Origin: UBA6022 sp035704495
Lineage (GTDB): Bacteria > Patescibacteriota > Saccharimonadia > Saccharimonadales > Saccharimonadaceae
NCBI GenBank assembly: GCA_035704495.1
Contig: DASSWW010000038.1
Coordinates: 27,387 to 91,386, forward strand
Reading direction: 5' to 3'
Length of the DNA stretch: 64,000 nt
Part shown: positions 33,724 through 43,210 of the stretch, in pieces
How the letters are laid out: every line of letters begins with the position of its first letter
Position numbering within the stretch: the stretch's first letter is position 1
Notes under the pieces: model-generated
What the model was told of the DNA's origin: nothing
Databases searched by the model: none
What the model saw: only the letters and a program-made list of their open reading frames with translations
Position numbers and translations under genes: made by a program

Positions 33724-33746
33724 ACTCGTATAAATACTATTATGCT

Positions 33747-33776
33747 TTGACATTTATCTTTACGAATGCTTATATA
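33747..33776 (+). promoter_or_regulatory. Promoter of the PP2C gene (leaderless)
   Basis: TTGACA (33747-33752) and TATATA (33771-33776), 18-nt spacer. The ATG at 33784 lies 7 nt after the -10. An upstream ATG at 33766 lies inside the spacer and cannot be on this transcript. Confidence 0.65.
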
Positions 33777-33783
33777 TCAGAAT

Positions 33784-34581
33784 ATGCTTGAAATAATTGA
33801 TTCTGGGGTAGCACAGATAAACAAGCGCGAAAAAGCGGCTCGACTTAACAAGGCCTATTACCCAGACCAACCCACAGGCCAAGATGCCTGGGTGGCGGAC
33901 AAAGATAACGGTGTTTTTGCTGTTGCTGACGGCGTGGCGCAGTCGCCAGATGCTGATAAAGCAGCACAGGCAGCCTGCCATGAGTTTCTGACGCGACTAA
34001 CAGGCAGTGATCGACCGCAAACTGCCGAACAAGCAAAAGATCTAATCAAGCACCACGATCTGCTCGGTCATCTACATAGAGCAGCGTTGCAAGCGGATGC
34101 GATGACTACATTTACTGGCATGGTAGTAACACCTGACGACATGATGACGTATGTGCATGTTGGTGATTCGCGACTTTATTTGCGCCGCGGTGACCAAATC
34201 GAAGCACTGACCAGTGAACAAGTTATCGATAATAAATATCGCAATATGCTTTATAACTACCTAGGTTATGATAAGTATTATGATAGAATTCGATCGATTA
34301 ATTTGACGCCGCAACCAAACACCATGGCTGGCTATCCGCTAGCTCAGGCAGAATGGGGAACGCGGCAATTGCAAGCAAATGATCGATTTTTGCTGGTAAC
34401 CGATGGTGTTACGGGTGATTTGGACGCAGACCGACTGAGTGACGAAACATTACTGTTGCATACTTCTTTAAAGTTGGGCGCGGCCGCAGCAGCCTACGCA
34501 CTGGTTGATCGTTCGACTAAAATTGATGATACAACGGCCGTCGTTTTTGATATTGGTACATCTGGAAAAACCTCTGTATAA
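33784..34581 (+). CDS. PP2C-family Ser/Thr protein phosphatase
   Basis: This protein of 265 residues has the PP2C metal motifs: G-V-F-A-V-A-D-G-V-A (about 43-52), T-x-T-G-M-V-V, Y-V-H-V-G-D-S-R-L-Y-L, F-L-L-V-T-D-G-V and a final D-D-T-T-A-V-V-F. Together these Asp and Gly residues hold two Mn or Mg ions. It removes phosphate from Ser/Thr of proteins. No matching kinase gene lies in the window. It is cytoplasmic by sequence. The start at 33784 follows from the promoter position. Confidence 0.88.
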   Translation: MLEIIDSGVAQINKREKAARLNKAYYPDQPTGQDAWVADKDNGVFAVADGVAQSPDADKAAQAACHEFLTRLTGSDRPQTAEQAKDLIKHHDLLGHLHRAALQADAMTTFTGMVVTPDDMMTYVHVGDSRLYLRRGDQIEALTSEQVIDNKYRNMLYNYLGYDKYYDRIRSINLTPQPNTMAGYPLAQAEWGTRQLQANDRFLLVTDGVTGDLDADRLSDETLLLHTSLKLGAAAAAYALVDRSTKIDDTTAVVFDIGTSGKTSV

Positions 34582-34585
34582 ACCC

Positions 34586-34614
34586 TTGACTATTACGTAA
34601 AACTTACGCATAAT
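34586..34614 (+). promoter_or_regulatory. rpoBC promoter
   Basis: TTGACT (34586-34591), 17-nt spacer, CATAAT (34609-34614), just after the PP2C gene. Confidence 0.75.
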
Positions 34615-34620
34615 GAATAG

Positions 34621-34751
34621 TAAGAAGTAGTGTACCTTTGGTTACTTATGCCCGCTAGTTAGATGGCACTAACTACAGAGCAGACCAGAGTTTAGGGAAT
34701 CTTCGGCGCCGATTACCCAAAACAATTTAATCCTAATAGCGAGGAGATACA
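34621..34751 (+). promoter_or_regulatory. Structured rpoBC leader
   Basis: A leader of about 130 nt with AGTTAG-ATGGCA-CTAACT (34657-34674) and GGGAATC-loop-GATTACCC (34695-34718, one bulge) before the SD CGAGGAG. There is no rplJ-rplL upstream, so this leader is separate from the usual rplL-rpoB attenuator. Confidence 0.5.
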
Positions 34752-37700
34752 ATGGCAAAATCCAAGCCTGACGTGGCTAAGCGCGTGTTTTTTACAAAAG
34801 AAGATACGGCTTTACCAATACCAAATCTAATCGCTCACCAAAAAGATTCTTGGCGTGAATTCGTCGAGACTGGTTTGAGCGAAATTTTTGCAGAACTTAA
34901 TCCGATAGAGGATTACACTGGTCAAAAGTTAGAACTGCGTTTCAAAGAATATGCGTTCCAAGAACCAAAAACCAGTGAGCAAGACGCCAAAGAAAACAAC
35001 TTGACATTTGACGCGCCGCTGCACGCCAACGTCGAATTGACCAACAAAGTCACTGGCGAAGTCAAAGAACAAGAAATCTACCTAGGTGATTATCCATGGA
35101 TGACCGACCGCGGTACATTTGTGATTAACGGTACGGAACGTGTTGTCGTTTCACAGCTTATCCGATCTGCTGGTGTATTCTTTACTGCTGACAATACCGT
35201 CGGCCGTCACAATTACGGTGCCAAACTGATTCCTGGCCGTGGTGCATGGTTAGAATTTGAAACCGCAGCAAACGGAACGATCTATGTCAAAATCGACCGC
35301 CGCCGTAAACTACCAATTACGACATTGCTACGCGCACTTGGTCATAACAAAACATCCGAAATTAAAAGTCTGTTTGCCGATGTTGACACCGGCGATGTGA
35401 AATACATCGATGCGACACTCGAAAAAGATCCAGCTCGTGGTGCCAACGAAGCATTAATCGAAGTCTACCGCCGCCTGCGACCAGGTGACTTGGCGACTGT
35501 CGATAACGCTCGTAGCATGATTGAACGTATGTTCTTTGACTTTAAACGATTCGACTATAGTCGTGTCGGCCGCTACAAATTAAACCAACGCCTAGGACTG
35601 GAAGTGCCAAACACGACCGAAAACCGTGTTTTCCAGATGAGTGACTTGATTGCCATTATCAAGGAAATTATTCGCTTGAATAATACTCAGGATCCTGCCG
35701 ACGATATTGACGCATTGTCTAATCGCCGCGTCAAATTAGTTGGTGAATTGGTTGCCCGCCAGTTCCGCGTTGGTATGCTTCGCATGCAACGTAACGCTAT
35801 GGACCGCATGAGTATGAGTGATTTGGAAACAGTGACCCCTGGTCAGTTGATTAATGCTCGTCCAGTTGTTGCCGCTGTCCGCGAATTCTTTGCCAGCTCA
35901 CAGCTGTCACAGTTGATGGACGAAGTAAATCCGCTATCAGAACTATCACACAAACGCCGCCTAAGTAGCATGGGTCCTGGTGGACTTTCACGCGAACGCG
36001 CCGGCTTTGACGTTCGTGACGCTCACCCAACGCATTATGGCCGTCTGAGCGCCGTCGAAACACCAGAAGGTGCCAACATTGGACTGGTACTTAACCTGGC
36101 AACGTATGCTCGCGTTAATGAATACGGTTTTATTGAAACACCATATCGAAAAGTTGTTAACGGTAAAGTCACTGACAAAATTGAATTCCTCGATGCTGCT
36201 CAGGAACTTGACGAAGTGATTGCCGATGCTGGTGCACCATTAAATAACGACGGCAGTTTTGCTGTCGAACGTGTCAGTGCTCGTAACAGCCTGAATCCAG
36301 AACAAGTTGACGCTAGTGAAGTGACCTACATGGACGCTGCCTACAAACAGATTCTTGGTCCACCAGATAGCTTGATTCCATTCATCGAGAAAAACCGTGT
36401 CGACCGTTCACTGACAGGTACAAACATGCAGAAGCAGGCTGTACCACTTTTGACACCAGAATCTCCTACTGTTGGAACTGGTATCGAAACAGAAGTTGCC
36501 AAAAACACTAGCCAATTAGTCTGCGCTGAAGCTGCTGGCGAAGTGGTTCGTGCTGATGCCGACGAAGTACATGTTAAATACAAAGACGGTGTCAAAATTT
36601 ACGAAGTGATTCACTTTGCAAAATCAAATGACGACCGCTCAATTAACCAAAAAGTGTGTGTAACTCGTGGTCAAAAAGTTTCTGCTGGTGACGCGCTAAT
36701 CCAGGGTGCGTCAGTCGCTGATAGCGAAATCGCACTCGGTCGTGACCTAACTGTGGCCTTTATGCCATGGGGCGGTTACAACATGGACGACGCTATCGTA
36801 CTTTCAGACCGTATCGTAAAAGACGACGCATTGACCAGTATTAACATCAAAGATTACACCGTTGAAGTTCGCGAAACCAAACTTGGTCCAGAAATCGTCA
36901 CTCGTGACATTCCAAACGTTTCCGAAGATTCACTTCGTCACCTAGACGAAAACGGTATCGTTCAAGTTGGTTCAGAGGTAAAAGCTGGCGATGTACTTGT
37001 TGGTAAAATTACGCCAAAGGGCGAGCAAGAGCTCAGTTCAGAAGAACGACTACTCCGCGCTATCTTTGGTGAAAAAGCCAAAGACGTTCGCGACACATCA
37101 CAACGTATGAACAACGCTGGTGGTGGTAAAGTTGTCGGTGTTAAAATCTTTAGCCGCGAAAACGGCCACGAATTAAAAGCTGGCGTATTGATGCAGATTC
37201 AAATCTTCGTTGCACAACTACGCAAAATTAGCGTTGGTGACAAGTTAGCTGGTCGTCACGGTAACAAGGGTGTTGTAGCGCGTATTTTGCCTGTTGAAGA
37301 TATGCCATTCATGGAAGACGGCACACCTGTTGACGTCATTCTCAACCCACTTGGTGTCCCAAGCCGTATGAATATCGGACAGTTGTTCGAAACTCACCTA
37401 GGTATGGCTGCACGCGCACTTGGCTACAAAGTAGCAACCCCACCATTTAACGGCGTAAGTGACGCAATCATCAGCGACGAGCTAGAAAAAGCTGGCTATG
37501 CCCGCGATGGTAAATCACAGCTATTTGACGGCCGAACTGGTGATGCATTTGAAGAACGTACTACTGTTGGTGTCATGCACATCATCAAACTGCACCACAT
37601 GGTTAGTGACAAAATCCACGCTCGTTCAACCGGACCGTACACAATGGTCACGCAGCAACCACTTGGTGGTAAAGCGCAAAACGGTGGTCAGCGATTCGGA

Positions 37701-38108
37701 GAGATGGAAGTCTGGGCACTTGAAGCTTACGGCGCAGCAACAACCTTGCAGGAAATGCTGACAATCAAATCGGACGATGTCTATGGTCGTGCCAAGGCCT
37801 ACGAATCAATCATCAAAAACGAAGCGATTGTTGGTCCAAAACTGCCAGAATCGTTCAACGTGTTGGTGAAAGAATTGCAAGGACTTGGTCTGCGTGTTGA
37901 TTTGCTTGATGAAAGCGAAGACGCCGTTATCGATGCCGAACAAATCATTGCTACCAGTGGCCCTGCCGATAAAACGGTACCAGCTGAATTTGTTGCTGAT
38001 GATAATCCTGAAACAGTCCTGGACGAAGCCGATGAACTTGGTGACATGGAAGACGGTGTAAGTATTCAAGATATTGATGAAATAGAAGAAATAAAGGAGG
38101 AGGCGTAA
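34752..38108 (+). CDS. rpoB: RNA polymerase beta subunit
   Basis: This 1118-residue protein is a full bacterial beta subunit of compact size. It shows the fork and rifampicin-region pattern (Q-L-S-Q-L-M-D-E-V-N-P-L-S-E-L-S-H-K-R-R-L, about 377-398), A-E-T-P-E-G-A-N-I-G-L, G-x-N-M-D-D-A-I-V-L, the G-D-K-L-A-G-R-H-G-N-K-G catalytic-region motif, and Q-P-L-G-G-K-A-Q-N-G-G-Q-R-F-G-E-M-E-V near the C-terminus. An acidic tail (about 1080-1118) follows. It forms the active site with beta-prime. At the resistance positions the segment reads D-E-V-N-P with Asn at the place of the usual Gln in Q-N-N/N-P, a normal variation. The SD GAGGAG lies 6 nt before ATG. rpoC follows after one base. Confidence 0.97.
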   Translation: MAKSKPDVAKRVFFTKEDTALPIPNLIAHQKDSWREFVETGLSEIFAELNPIEDYTGQKLELRFKEYAFQEPKTSEQDAKENNLTFDAPLHANVELTNKVTGEVKEQEIYLGDYPWMTDRGTFVINGTERVVVSQLIRSAGVFFTADNTVGRHNYGAKLIPGRGAWLEFETAANGTIYVKIDRRRKLPITTLLRALGHNKTSEIKSLFADVDTGDVKYIDATLEKDPARGANEALIEVYRRLRPGDLATVDNARSMIERMFFDFKRFDYSRVGRYKLNQRLGLEVPNTTENRVFQMSDLIAIIKEIIRLNNTQDPADDIDALSNRRVKLVGELVARQFRVGMLRMQRNAMDRMSMSDLETVTPGQLINARPVVAAVREFFASSQLSQLMDEVNPLSELSHKRRLSSMGPGGLSRERAGFDVRDAHPTHYGRLSAVETPEGANIGLVLNLATYARVNEYGFIETPYRKVVNGKVTDKIEFLDAAQELDEVIADAGAPLNNDGSFAVERVSARNSLNPEQVDASEVTYMDAAYKQILGPPDSLIPFIEKNRVDRSLTGTNMQKQAVPLLTPESPTVGTGIETEVAKNTSQLVCAEAAGEVVRADADEVHVKYKDGVKIYEVIHFAKSNDDRSINQKVCVTRGQKVSAGDALIQGASVADSEIALGRDLTVAFMPWGGYNMDDAIVLSDRIVKDDALTSINIKDYTVEVRETKLGPEIVTRDIPNVSEDSLRHLDENGIVQVGSEVKAGDVLVGKITPKGEQELSSEERLLRAIFGEKAKDVRDTSQRMNNAGGGKVVGVKIFSRENGHELKAGVLMQIQIFVAQLRKISVGDKLAGRHGNKGVVARILPVEDMPFMEDGTPVDVILNPLGVPSRMNIGQLFETHLGMAARALGYKVATPPFNGVSDAIISDELEKAGYARDGKSQLFDGRTGDAFEERTTVGVMHIIKLHHMVSDKIHARSTGPYTMVTQQPLGGKAQNGGQRFGEMEVWALEAYGAATTLQEMLTIKSDDVYGRAKAYESIIKNEAIVGPKLPESFNVLVKELQGLGLRVDLLDESEDAVIDAEQIIATSGPADKTVPAEFVADDNPETVLDEADELGDMEDGVSIQDIDEIEEIKEEA

Positions 38109-38109
38109 G

Positions 38110-41100
38110 ATGAGTCGTATTCTCGCTAATAACGGTATTGCTGACTTTGATGCAGTCCGCCTGGCAGTTGCTAGCCCTGATGACATTATGAAATGGAGTC
38201 ACGGTGAAGTTACAAAACCAGAAACGATTAACTATCGTACACAAAAACCAGAACGTGATGGTTTGTTCTGTGAACGTATTTTCGGGCCAGTCAAAGACAT
38301 CAACCCGCACGATAACAAACTAAAGGGCGTCCGATCACGCGAGGCAGCAATCGATAAAAACGGTGAACTTGTCACCAAATCTATCGTTCGCCGCGAACGC
38401 ATGGCGCATATCAGCCTAGCAGCACCAGTAGCACACATTTGGTTTATGCGCGGCACCCCAAGTGCGATGTCACTACTGCTTGGTATTACTGTTCGCAACC
38501 TAGAACGTATCGCTTATTTTGCAACCTATGTTGTATTAGATGTTGATGTAGAAAAGCGTGATCAGATGCTCGCTGACCTAGAAGCCGAAACCGAAGCTGC
38601 CCGTATGGCAATTAAGCTACGCTTTGAAAAAGAAGCGGAAGTTGAAAACGCTGACGTTAAACAGCTAGCTGAACAACAATCACGCGAAATCGAAGAACTA
38701 GAAGAAAACTACACTACCAAAAAAACTCAGCTAGACAGCTTGGTCAAAAATGCGCTCATTAGCGAAACTGACTATCGTAACCTTCCCGAAGAATACGAAG
38801 AGCTCGTCAAAGTAGGCATGGGTGGTACGGCAATGAAAGCACTTCTCGACGAGATCGACCTGCCACAACTGATTGCTGAACTGACCGAAGAAGTCGAAAG
38901 TGCCAAAGGACAGCGCGAAAAGAAGCTGTTGAAGCGTCTGAAGGTGCTAGAAGCAATGCATGCTGCTGGCATCAAACCAAACAGCCTGACACTCACTGTC
39001 CTACCGGTGATTCCACCGGACCTTCGTCCAATGGTGCAATTGACCGGTGGTCGTTTTGCGACGTCAGATTTGAACGATCTGTATCGCCGTGTCATTAACC
39101 GTAACAACCGTCTGAAAAAACTGATGGATCTTAACGCTCCTGAAGTCATCTGCCGTAACGAAATGCGCATGCTACAAGAAGCCGTCGATGCACTGATTGA
39201 TAACAGCGCTGCCCGTGGTGGTCGTGCCGTTAATGCGACTGGTGGCCGCCGCCGACTCAAATCTATTAGCGACATGCTAAAGGGTAAACAAGGTCGTTTC
39301 CGTCAGAACTTGCTAGGTAAACGTGTCGACTATTCCGCTCGTTCCGTGATTGTGGTTGGTCCAAAGCTAAAGATTCACCAGTGTGGATTGCCAAAACAAA
39401 TGGCCCTCGAACTGTTTAAGCCATTCGTCATTAGCTGGTTGATTCGTGGTGAACACGCACACAATATCCGTTCAGCAACTCGTTTGATCGAAGCTGGCGA
39501 CACATTGGTATGGGATGCGCTGGATTCAGTCATCGAAGGCAAATACGTCCTACTAAACCGTGCTCCATCACTTCACCGTCTATCTATCCAAGCGTTTCAG
39601 CCAAAACTAGTCGAAGGCAAAGCAATCCAGCTGCATCCACTGGTTGCAAACGGATTTAACGCCGACTACGATGGTGACCAGATGGCTGTTCACTTGCCGC
39701 TATCAGACGACGCGCAGCGTGAAGCTCGCGAACTGATGAGTGCAACGAACAACCTGCTAAAACCAGCTGACGGTGCGCCGGTTCTGAACATTGGTCAGGA
39801 CGTTGTACTTGGTAACTATTACTTAACGTACGAAAAACCAAGTGCTCAAACTGATGATGTCAAAGCCTACAGTTCTGTCTATGAAGCCGAAATGGCCTAT
39901 GATAACCACAAATTGCAGCTGCAAAGCCCGATTCGTGTCTATGCAAAGGGTGAAATCCGCAATACGACGCTTGGCCGAGTATTCTTTAACGAAATTCTGC
40001 CAGCTGACTATCCGTACGACAATTCGGTTCAGAACAAAAAGCAGTTGAAAAAAGTATTGGCAAAAATCTTTACCAAGTATGGTGCCGAAGAAACAGCCAA
40101 AACAGCTGACAAAATGAAGGGACTTGCTTTCCGATTTGCAACGATTGCCGCTGTATCGACCGGTAAAGACGACTACATTCAGTTTGATGAAATTGGTGAG
40201 TTTGTGGCCGAAGGTGACGCCAAAACGACATTGATTTCGGAACAGTTTGACCAAGGTCTTGTTACCGAGGACGAACGATATACGCTGACTGTTGCTGCAT
40301 GGCGTAGTGTTGACCGTAAAGTAACCGAATTCTTGCAGGACAAGTTGAAAGACATGGATACAAGTATCAGTGTCATGGTCAACTCTGGTGCCCGTGGTGA
40401 TATTAGTAACGTCAAGCTTGCTAGCGCGATGGTTGGTATCATGGTGGACGCCAGCAACAAAGAAATTGAGTTGCCGATTCGCTCTAACTACAAAGACGGG
40501 CTTAGTTCACTTGAACAATTTGTGGCTACTCGTGGTGCACGTAAGGGTCTGATCGACACCGCTCTAAAGACCGCTGACTCGGGTTATCTGACTCGTCGTC
40601 TGGTTGATGTGTCGCAAGACGTCTTTACAGTGGAAGATTCTGCTGGTGACGATGATGGTTTTGCTATCAACCGTAGCGAATCTGAACTGACGATGATCGA
40701 CTTTGGTAACCGTTTGGCTGGTCGTTTTACCGCCGAAGAAGTACCTGGTCATGTTGGCAAGGACGAGCTGATTACGCGAGAAATTGCTGACAGTATCGAA
40801 GCTGACAGCAAGATTGAAAGTGTCAAAATCCAATCAGTACTTTCTACCAAGAACCTACGCGGTATTCCACAGCGAAGCTACGGCCTAGATATGGCGACTG
40901 GCGCTTTGGTCGCCAAAGCACAGCCAGTCGGCGTTATCGCCGCCCAGTCTGTCGGTGAACCTGGTACACAGCTGACGCTGAAAACCTTCCACGCCGGTGG
41001 TGTGGCTGGTGGTGACATCACCCAGGGTCTGCCACGTGTTGAAGAGTTGTTCGAAGCACGCTCTCCAAAAGGTCAAGCAAATATGACAGAAGTCGCTGGT

Positions 41101-41940
41101 ACGGTTGATGTTTGGGAAGATGGCAAAAAGTATGTTGTCCAAGTCACCCCTGAAGCTGGCCATGTTGAACGTATCGCCCTCGAAGGTCGTACGGTAACAG
41201 TCAAAGCTGGCAGTAATGTCAAAGTTGGCGATGTACTGGCAACCGCCGAAAGCGAAAGCAAGCCACTTGTCGCACCATTTGATGGTGTCGTCGAGATAGC
41301 CGGAAAGACACTTGTACTGGCCGCTAACGCTGGTGCGCCAGTTCGTTACGAAATCCCAGGCAGTACACAATTAGTCGTTCGTGCGGGTGATGCCGTCGAA
41401 GCGGGTGATCGCCTGACAATTGGTTCATTGAACTTGCACGACTTGATGCGTCTAAAGGGTACCGAAGCGACGCAACGTTATATCATTAACGAAGTATTGC
41501 GCATTTACGCTGCACAGGGTCAAGACGTTGCTGACAAGCACCTCGAGATCATCGTGCGACAAATGTTCAGCCGTGTTCAAATCGAAGATCCAGGCGATAG
41601 TGCATTTGTCACCGGCGACATTGTGTCAAAAGCATCTGTTGTCGAAGCAAACGCCGAACTGGCTGCCGAAGGCAAAGACTTGGTTGGTTACACGCAACTG
41701 TTGCTTGGTATCACCAAGGTGTCTATCTGGAGTGATAGCTGGCTATCTGCTGCATCGTTCCAAGATACGACTCGTGTGCTGATTAACGCAGCCGTCAGTG
41801 GTCGTGCCGACCGACTGCATGGTCTAAAAGAAAACGTTATCATTGGCCGCAAGATTCCTGTCGGAACTGGTGTCATTAATAACGAACAAGAAGACGATAT
41901 CGCTCAAGATATCGCCGAAGACCTAGAACTGTCTGCTTAG
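38110..41940 (+). CDS. rpoC: RNA polymerase beta-prime subunit, lacking zinc-site cysteines
   Basis: This 1276-residue protein is complete. The Mg-binding catalytic loop is N-A-D-Y-D-G-D (517-523), with Tyr where most bacteria have Phe. The trigger-loop region Q-S-V-G-E-P-G-T-Q-L-T-L-K-T-F-H is present. The N-terminal zinc ribbon is gone: after F-C-E-R-I-F-G-P, residues 61-88 hold no Cys, where a four-Cys motif is expected. At the second zinc site Cys is replaced by Ser844, Thr913, Pro920 and Ser923. Only three Cys remain in the protein. The SD AAGGAGGAGG overlaps the end of rpoB, and the genes are one base apart. A terminator follows at 41958. Confidence 0.97.
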   Translation: MSRILANNGIADFDAVRLAVASPDDIMKWSHGEVTKPETINYRTQKPERDGLFCERIFGPVKDINPHDNKLKGVRSREAAIDKNGELVTKSIVRRERMAHISLAAPVAHIWFMRGTPSAMSLLLGITVRNLERIAYFATYVVLDVDVEKRDQMLADLEAETEAARMAIKLRFEKEAEVENADVKQLAEQQSREIEELEENYTTKKTQLDSLVKNALISETDYRNLPEEYEELVKVGMGGTAMKALLDEIDLPQLIAELTEEVESAKGQREKKLLKRLKVLEAMHAAGIKPNSLTLTVLPVIPPDLRPMVQLTGGRFATSDLNDLYRRVINRNNRLKKLMDLNAPEVICRNEMRMLQEAVDALIDNSAARGGRAVNATGGRRRLKSISDMLKGKQGRFRQNLLGKRVDYSARSVIVVGPKLKIHQCGLPKQMALELFKPFVISWLIRGEHAHNIRSATRLIEAGDTLVWDALDSVIEGKYVLLNRAPSLHRLSIQAFQPKLVEGKAIQLHPLVANGFNADYDGDQMAVHLPLSDDAQREARELMSATNNLLKPADGAPVLNIGQDVVLGNYYLTYEKPSAQTDDVKAYSSVYEAEMAYDNHKLQLQSPIRVYAKGEIRNTTLGRVFFNEILPADYPYDNSVQNKKQLKKVLAKIFTKYGAEETAKTADKMKGLAFRFATIAAVSTGKDDYIQFDEIGEFVAEGDAKTTLISEQFDQGLVTEDERYTLTVAAWRSVDRKVTEFLQDKLKDMDTSISVMVNSGARGDISNVKLASAMVGIMVDASNKEIELPIRSNYKDGLSSLEQFVATRGARKGLIDTALKTADSGYLTRRLVDVSQDVFTVEDSAGDDDGFAINRSESELTMIDFGNRLAGRFTAEEVPGHVGKDELITREIADSIEADSKIESVKIQSVLSTKNLRGIPQRSYGLDMATGALVAKAQPVGVIAAQSVGEPGTQLTLKTFHAGGVAGGDITQGLPRVEELFEARSPKGQANMTEVAGTVDVWEDGKKYVVQVTPEAGHVERIALEGRTVTVKAGSNVKVGDVLATAESESKPLVAPFDGVVEIAGKTLVLAANAGAPVRYEIPGSTQLVVRAGDAVEAGDRLTIGSLNLHDLMRLKGTEATQRYIINEVLRIYAAQGQDVADKHLEIIVRQMFSRVQIEDPGDSAFVTGDIVSKASVVEANAELAAEGKDLVGYTQLLLGITKVSIWSDSWLSAASFQDTTRVLINAAVSGRADRLHGLKENVIIGRKIPVGTGVINNEQEDDIAQDIAEDLELSA

Positions 41941-41957
41941 GTAGCTGTTCATTCTAA

Positions 41958-41990
41958 AATAACCCGCTTCATACGAGGCGGGTTATTTTC
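41958..41990 (+). terminator. rpoBC terminator
   Basis: AATAACCCGC (41958-41967) pairs with GCGGGTTATT (41978-41987), then TTC. Confidence 0.88.
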
Positions 41991-42030
41991 TATTATGTTA
42001 ATCCGTATATTTGCTAGTGGTTTTTATAGC

Positions 42031-42188
42031 TTGAAATTCAACAGCTAATCTGTTAGTATGATATATGAGTTTCCTCTAGTCGGATTATTTGGTGAATAGA
42101 ATGTGTACACACCGAATAAACGCTTACTAGAATGACATAGCGAGGCGATGCTGAAGCCAGACTATACAACCGAGGTACTACTTACCTC
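42031..42188 (+). promoter_or_regulatory. rpsL promoter and long leader
   Basis: TTGAAA (42031-42036), 17-nt spacer, TAGTAT (42054-42059) is the likely promoter. The leader of about 150 nt contains GAGGTA-CTACT-TACCTC (42172-42188) just upstream of the SD CAGGAG. Confidence 0.5.
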
Positions 42189-42214
42189 AATTTAATTGAA
42201 TAACAGGAGTTTTA

Positions 42215-42631
42215 ATGCCAACAATCAATCAATTGGTGCGTAAACCACGTACGACGGCGAATAAAAAGTCGAAGTCGCCAGCGCTTGGCCGCATCCACAA
42301 CGCACTAAAAACGCGTTATTATGATCAAAACGCTCCACTAAAACGTGGCGTTTGTATCAAAGTAACAACCAAAACGCCTAAAAAGCCAAACTCAGCCCTA
42401 CGTAAAGTAGCGCGTGTTCGTTTGACTAATGGCCAAGAAGTTTGGGCTTATATCGGTGGTGAAGGTCACAACCTACAAGAACACGCCGTTGTGCTGGTTC
42501 GTGGTGGTCGTGTTCCTGACCTTCCAGGTGTTCGTTATCACATCGTCCGTGGTGCACTTGACCTGCAAGGCGTTGCAAAACGCCAGCAAGGCCGTTCTAA
42601 ATACGGTGCAAAGAAGGAGGATAAGAAGTAA
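42215..42631 (+). CDS. rpsL: Small-subunit ribosomal protein uS12
   Basis: This 138-residue protein matches S12 throughout: the basic N-terminal tail, L-K-R-G-V-C-x-K-V-x-T-x-T-P-K-K-P-N-S-A-L-R-K, and Y-I-G-G-E-G-H-N-L-Q-E-H. The Lys residues at the two classic streptomycin-resistance sites appear wild type in context. It controls decoding at the A site. The stop overlaps the rpsG ATG (TAATG). Confidence 0.97.
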   Translation: MPTINQLVRKPRTTANKKSKSPALGRIHNALKTRYYDQNAPLKRGVCIKVTTKTPKKPNSALRKVARVRLTNGQEVWAYIGGEGHNLQEHAVVLVRGGRVPDLPGVRYHIVRGALDLQGVAKRQQGRSKYGAKKEDKK

Positions 42632-43110
42632 TGCCACGTAAAGTAACCAAAAGCCTGCAGCGTGTCTTGACACCAGACCGCAAATACCAGTCGGTACTTG
42701 TACAGCGCTTGATTAACAAATCAATCCTTGATGGCAAAAAATCTATCGCAGAAAAAGCCGTTTATACCGCACTAGAAGTCGCTGCCAAAAAGCTTGATAG
42801 CGAAGATCCACTGGCTGTATTTGAAAAAGCATTGAAAAACGTCGCCCCTAACTTCGAAGTAAAATCTCGTCGTGTCGGTGGTGCAAACTATCAGATTCCT
42901 TTCCCAGTTTCGGGCCACCGTCAGCTGCACTACGCGTTTAGCTGGTTGGTGCAGTCTGCACGTGCTCGCAATGGTATTCCATATTCTCAGCGTTTGGCGC
43001 TCGAGATTATCGATGCTCACAACGAAGCTGGTGCTGCGTTCAAAAAGAAAGAAGATACTCACAAAATGGCCGAAGCCAACCGTGCTTTCGCTCACTTTGC
43101 TCGTACATAA
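42631..43110 (+). CDS. rpsG: Small-subunit ribosomal protein uS7
   Basis: This 159-residue protein begins M-P-R-K and shows the S7 hallmarks: L-I-N-K-S-I-L-D-G-K-K-S-I-A-E, P-x-F-E-V-K-S-R-R-V-G-G-A-N-Y-Q-I-P, and the long C-terminal helix with A-H-F-A-R. It nucleates assembly of the 30S head. It is coupled to rpsL by a one-base overlap. The operon stops here; fusA, normally next, lies 6 kb away behind accessory genes. Confidence 0.97.
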   Translation: MPRKVTKSLQRVLTPDRKYQSVLVQRLINKSILDGKKSIAEKAVYTALEVAAKKLDSEDPLAVFEKALKNVAPNFEVKSRRVGGANYQIPFPVSGHRQLHYAFSWLVQSARARNGIPYSQRLALEIIDAHNEAGAAFKKKEDTHKMAEANRAFAHFART

Positions 43111-43130
43111 GTTCAGCTAGTCTGATACTA

Positions 43131-43161
43131 AATACATCCTCGTTTATTGCGAGGATGTATT
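43131..43161 (+). terminator. rpsL-rpsG terminator
   Basis: AATACATCCTCG (43131-43142) pairs perfectly with CGAGGATGTATT (43150-43161), loop TTTATTG. Confidence 0.88.
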
Positions 43162-43210
43162 ATTATGGTATGATAGGTAAATAATACGACGTGTCGGTAA
43201 AGGAGTAACG

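Noticed and set aside
33766..33783. Upstream ATG for the PP2C gene
   Set aside because: It falls between the -35 and -10 boxes of the only good promoter, so it would not be transcribed.
42440..42500. GGEGHN in uS12 as an unusual variant
   Set aside because: The same wording occurs in E. coli S12, so it is normal.
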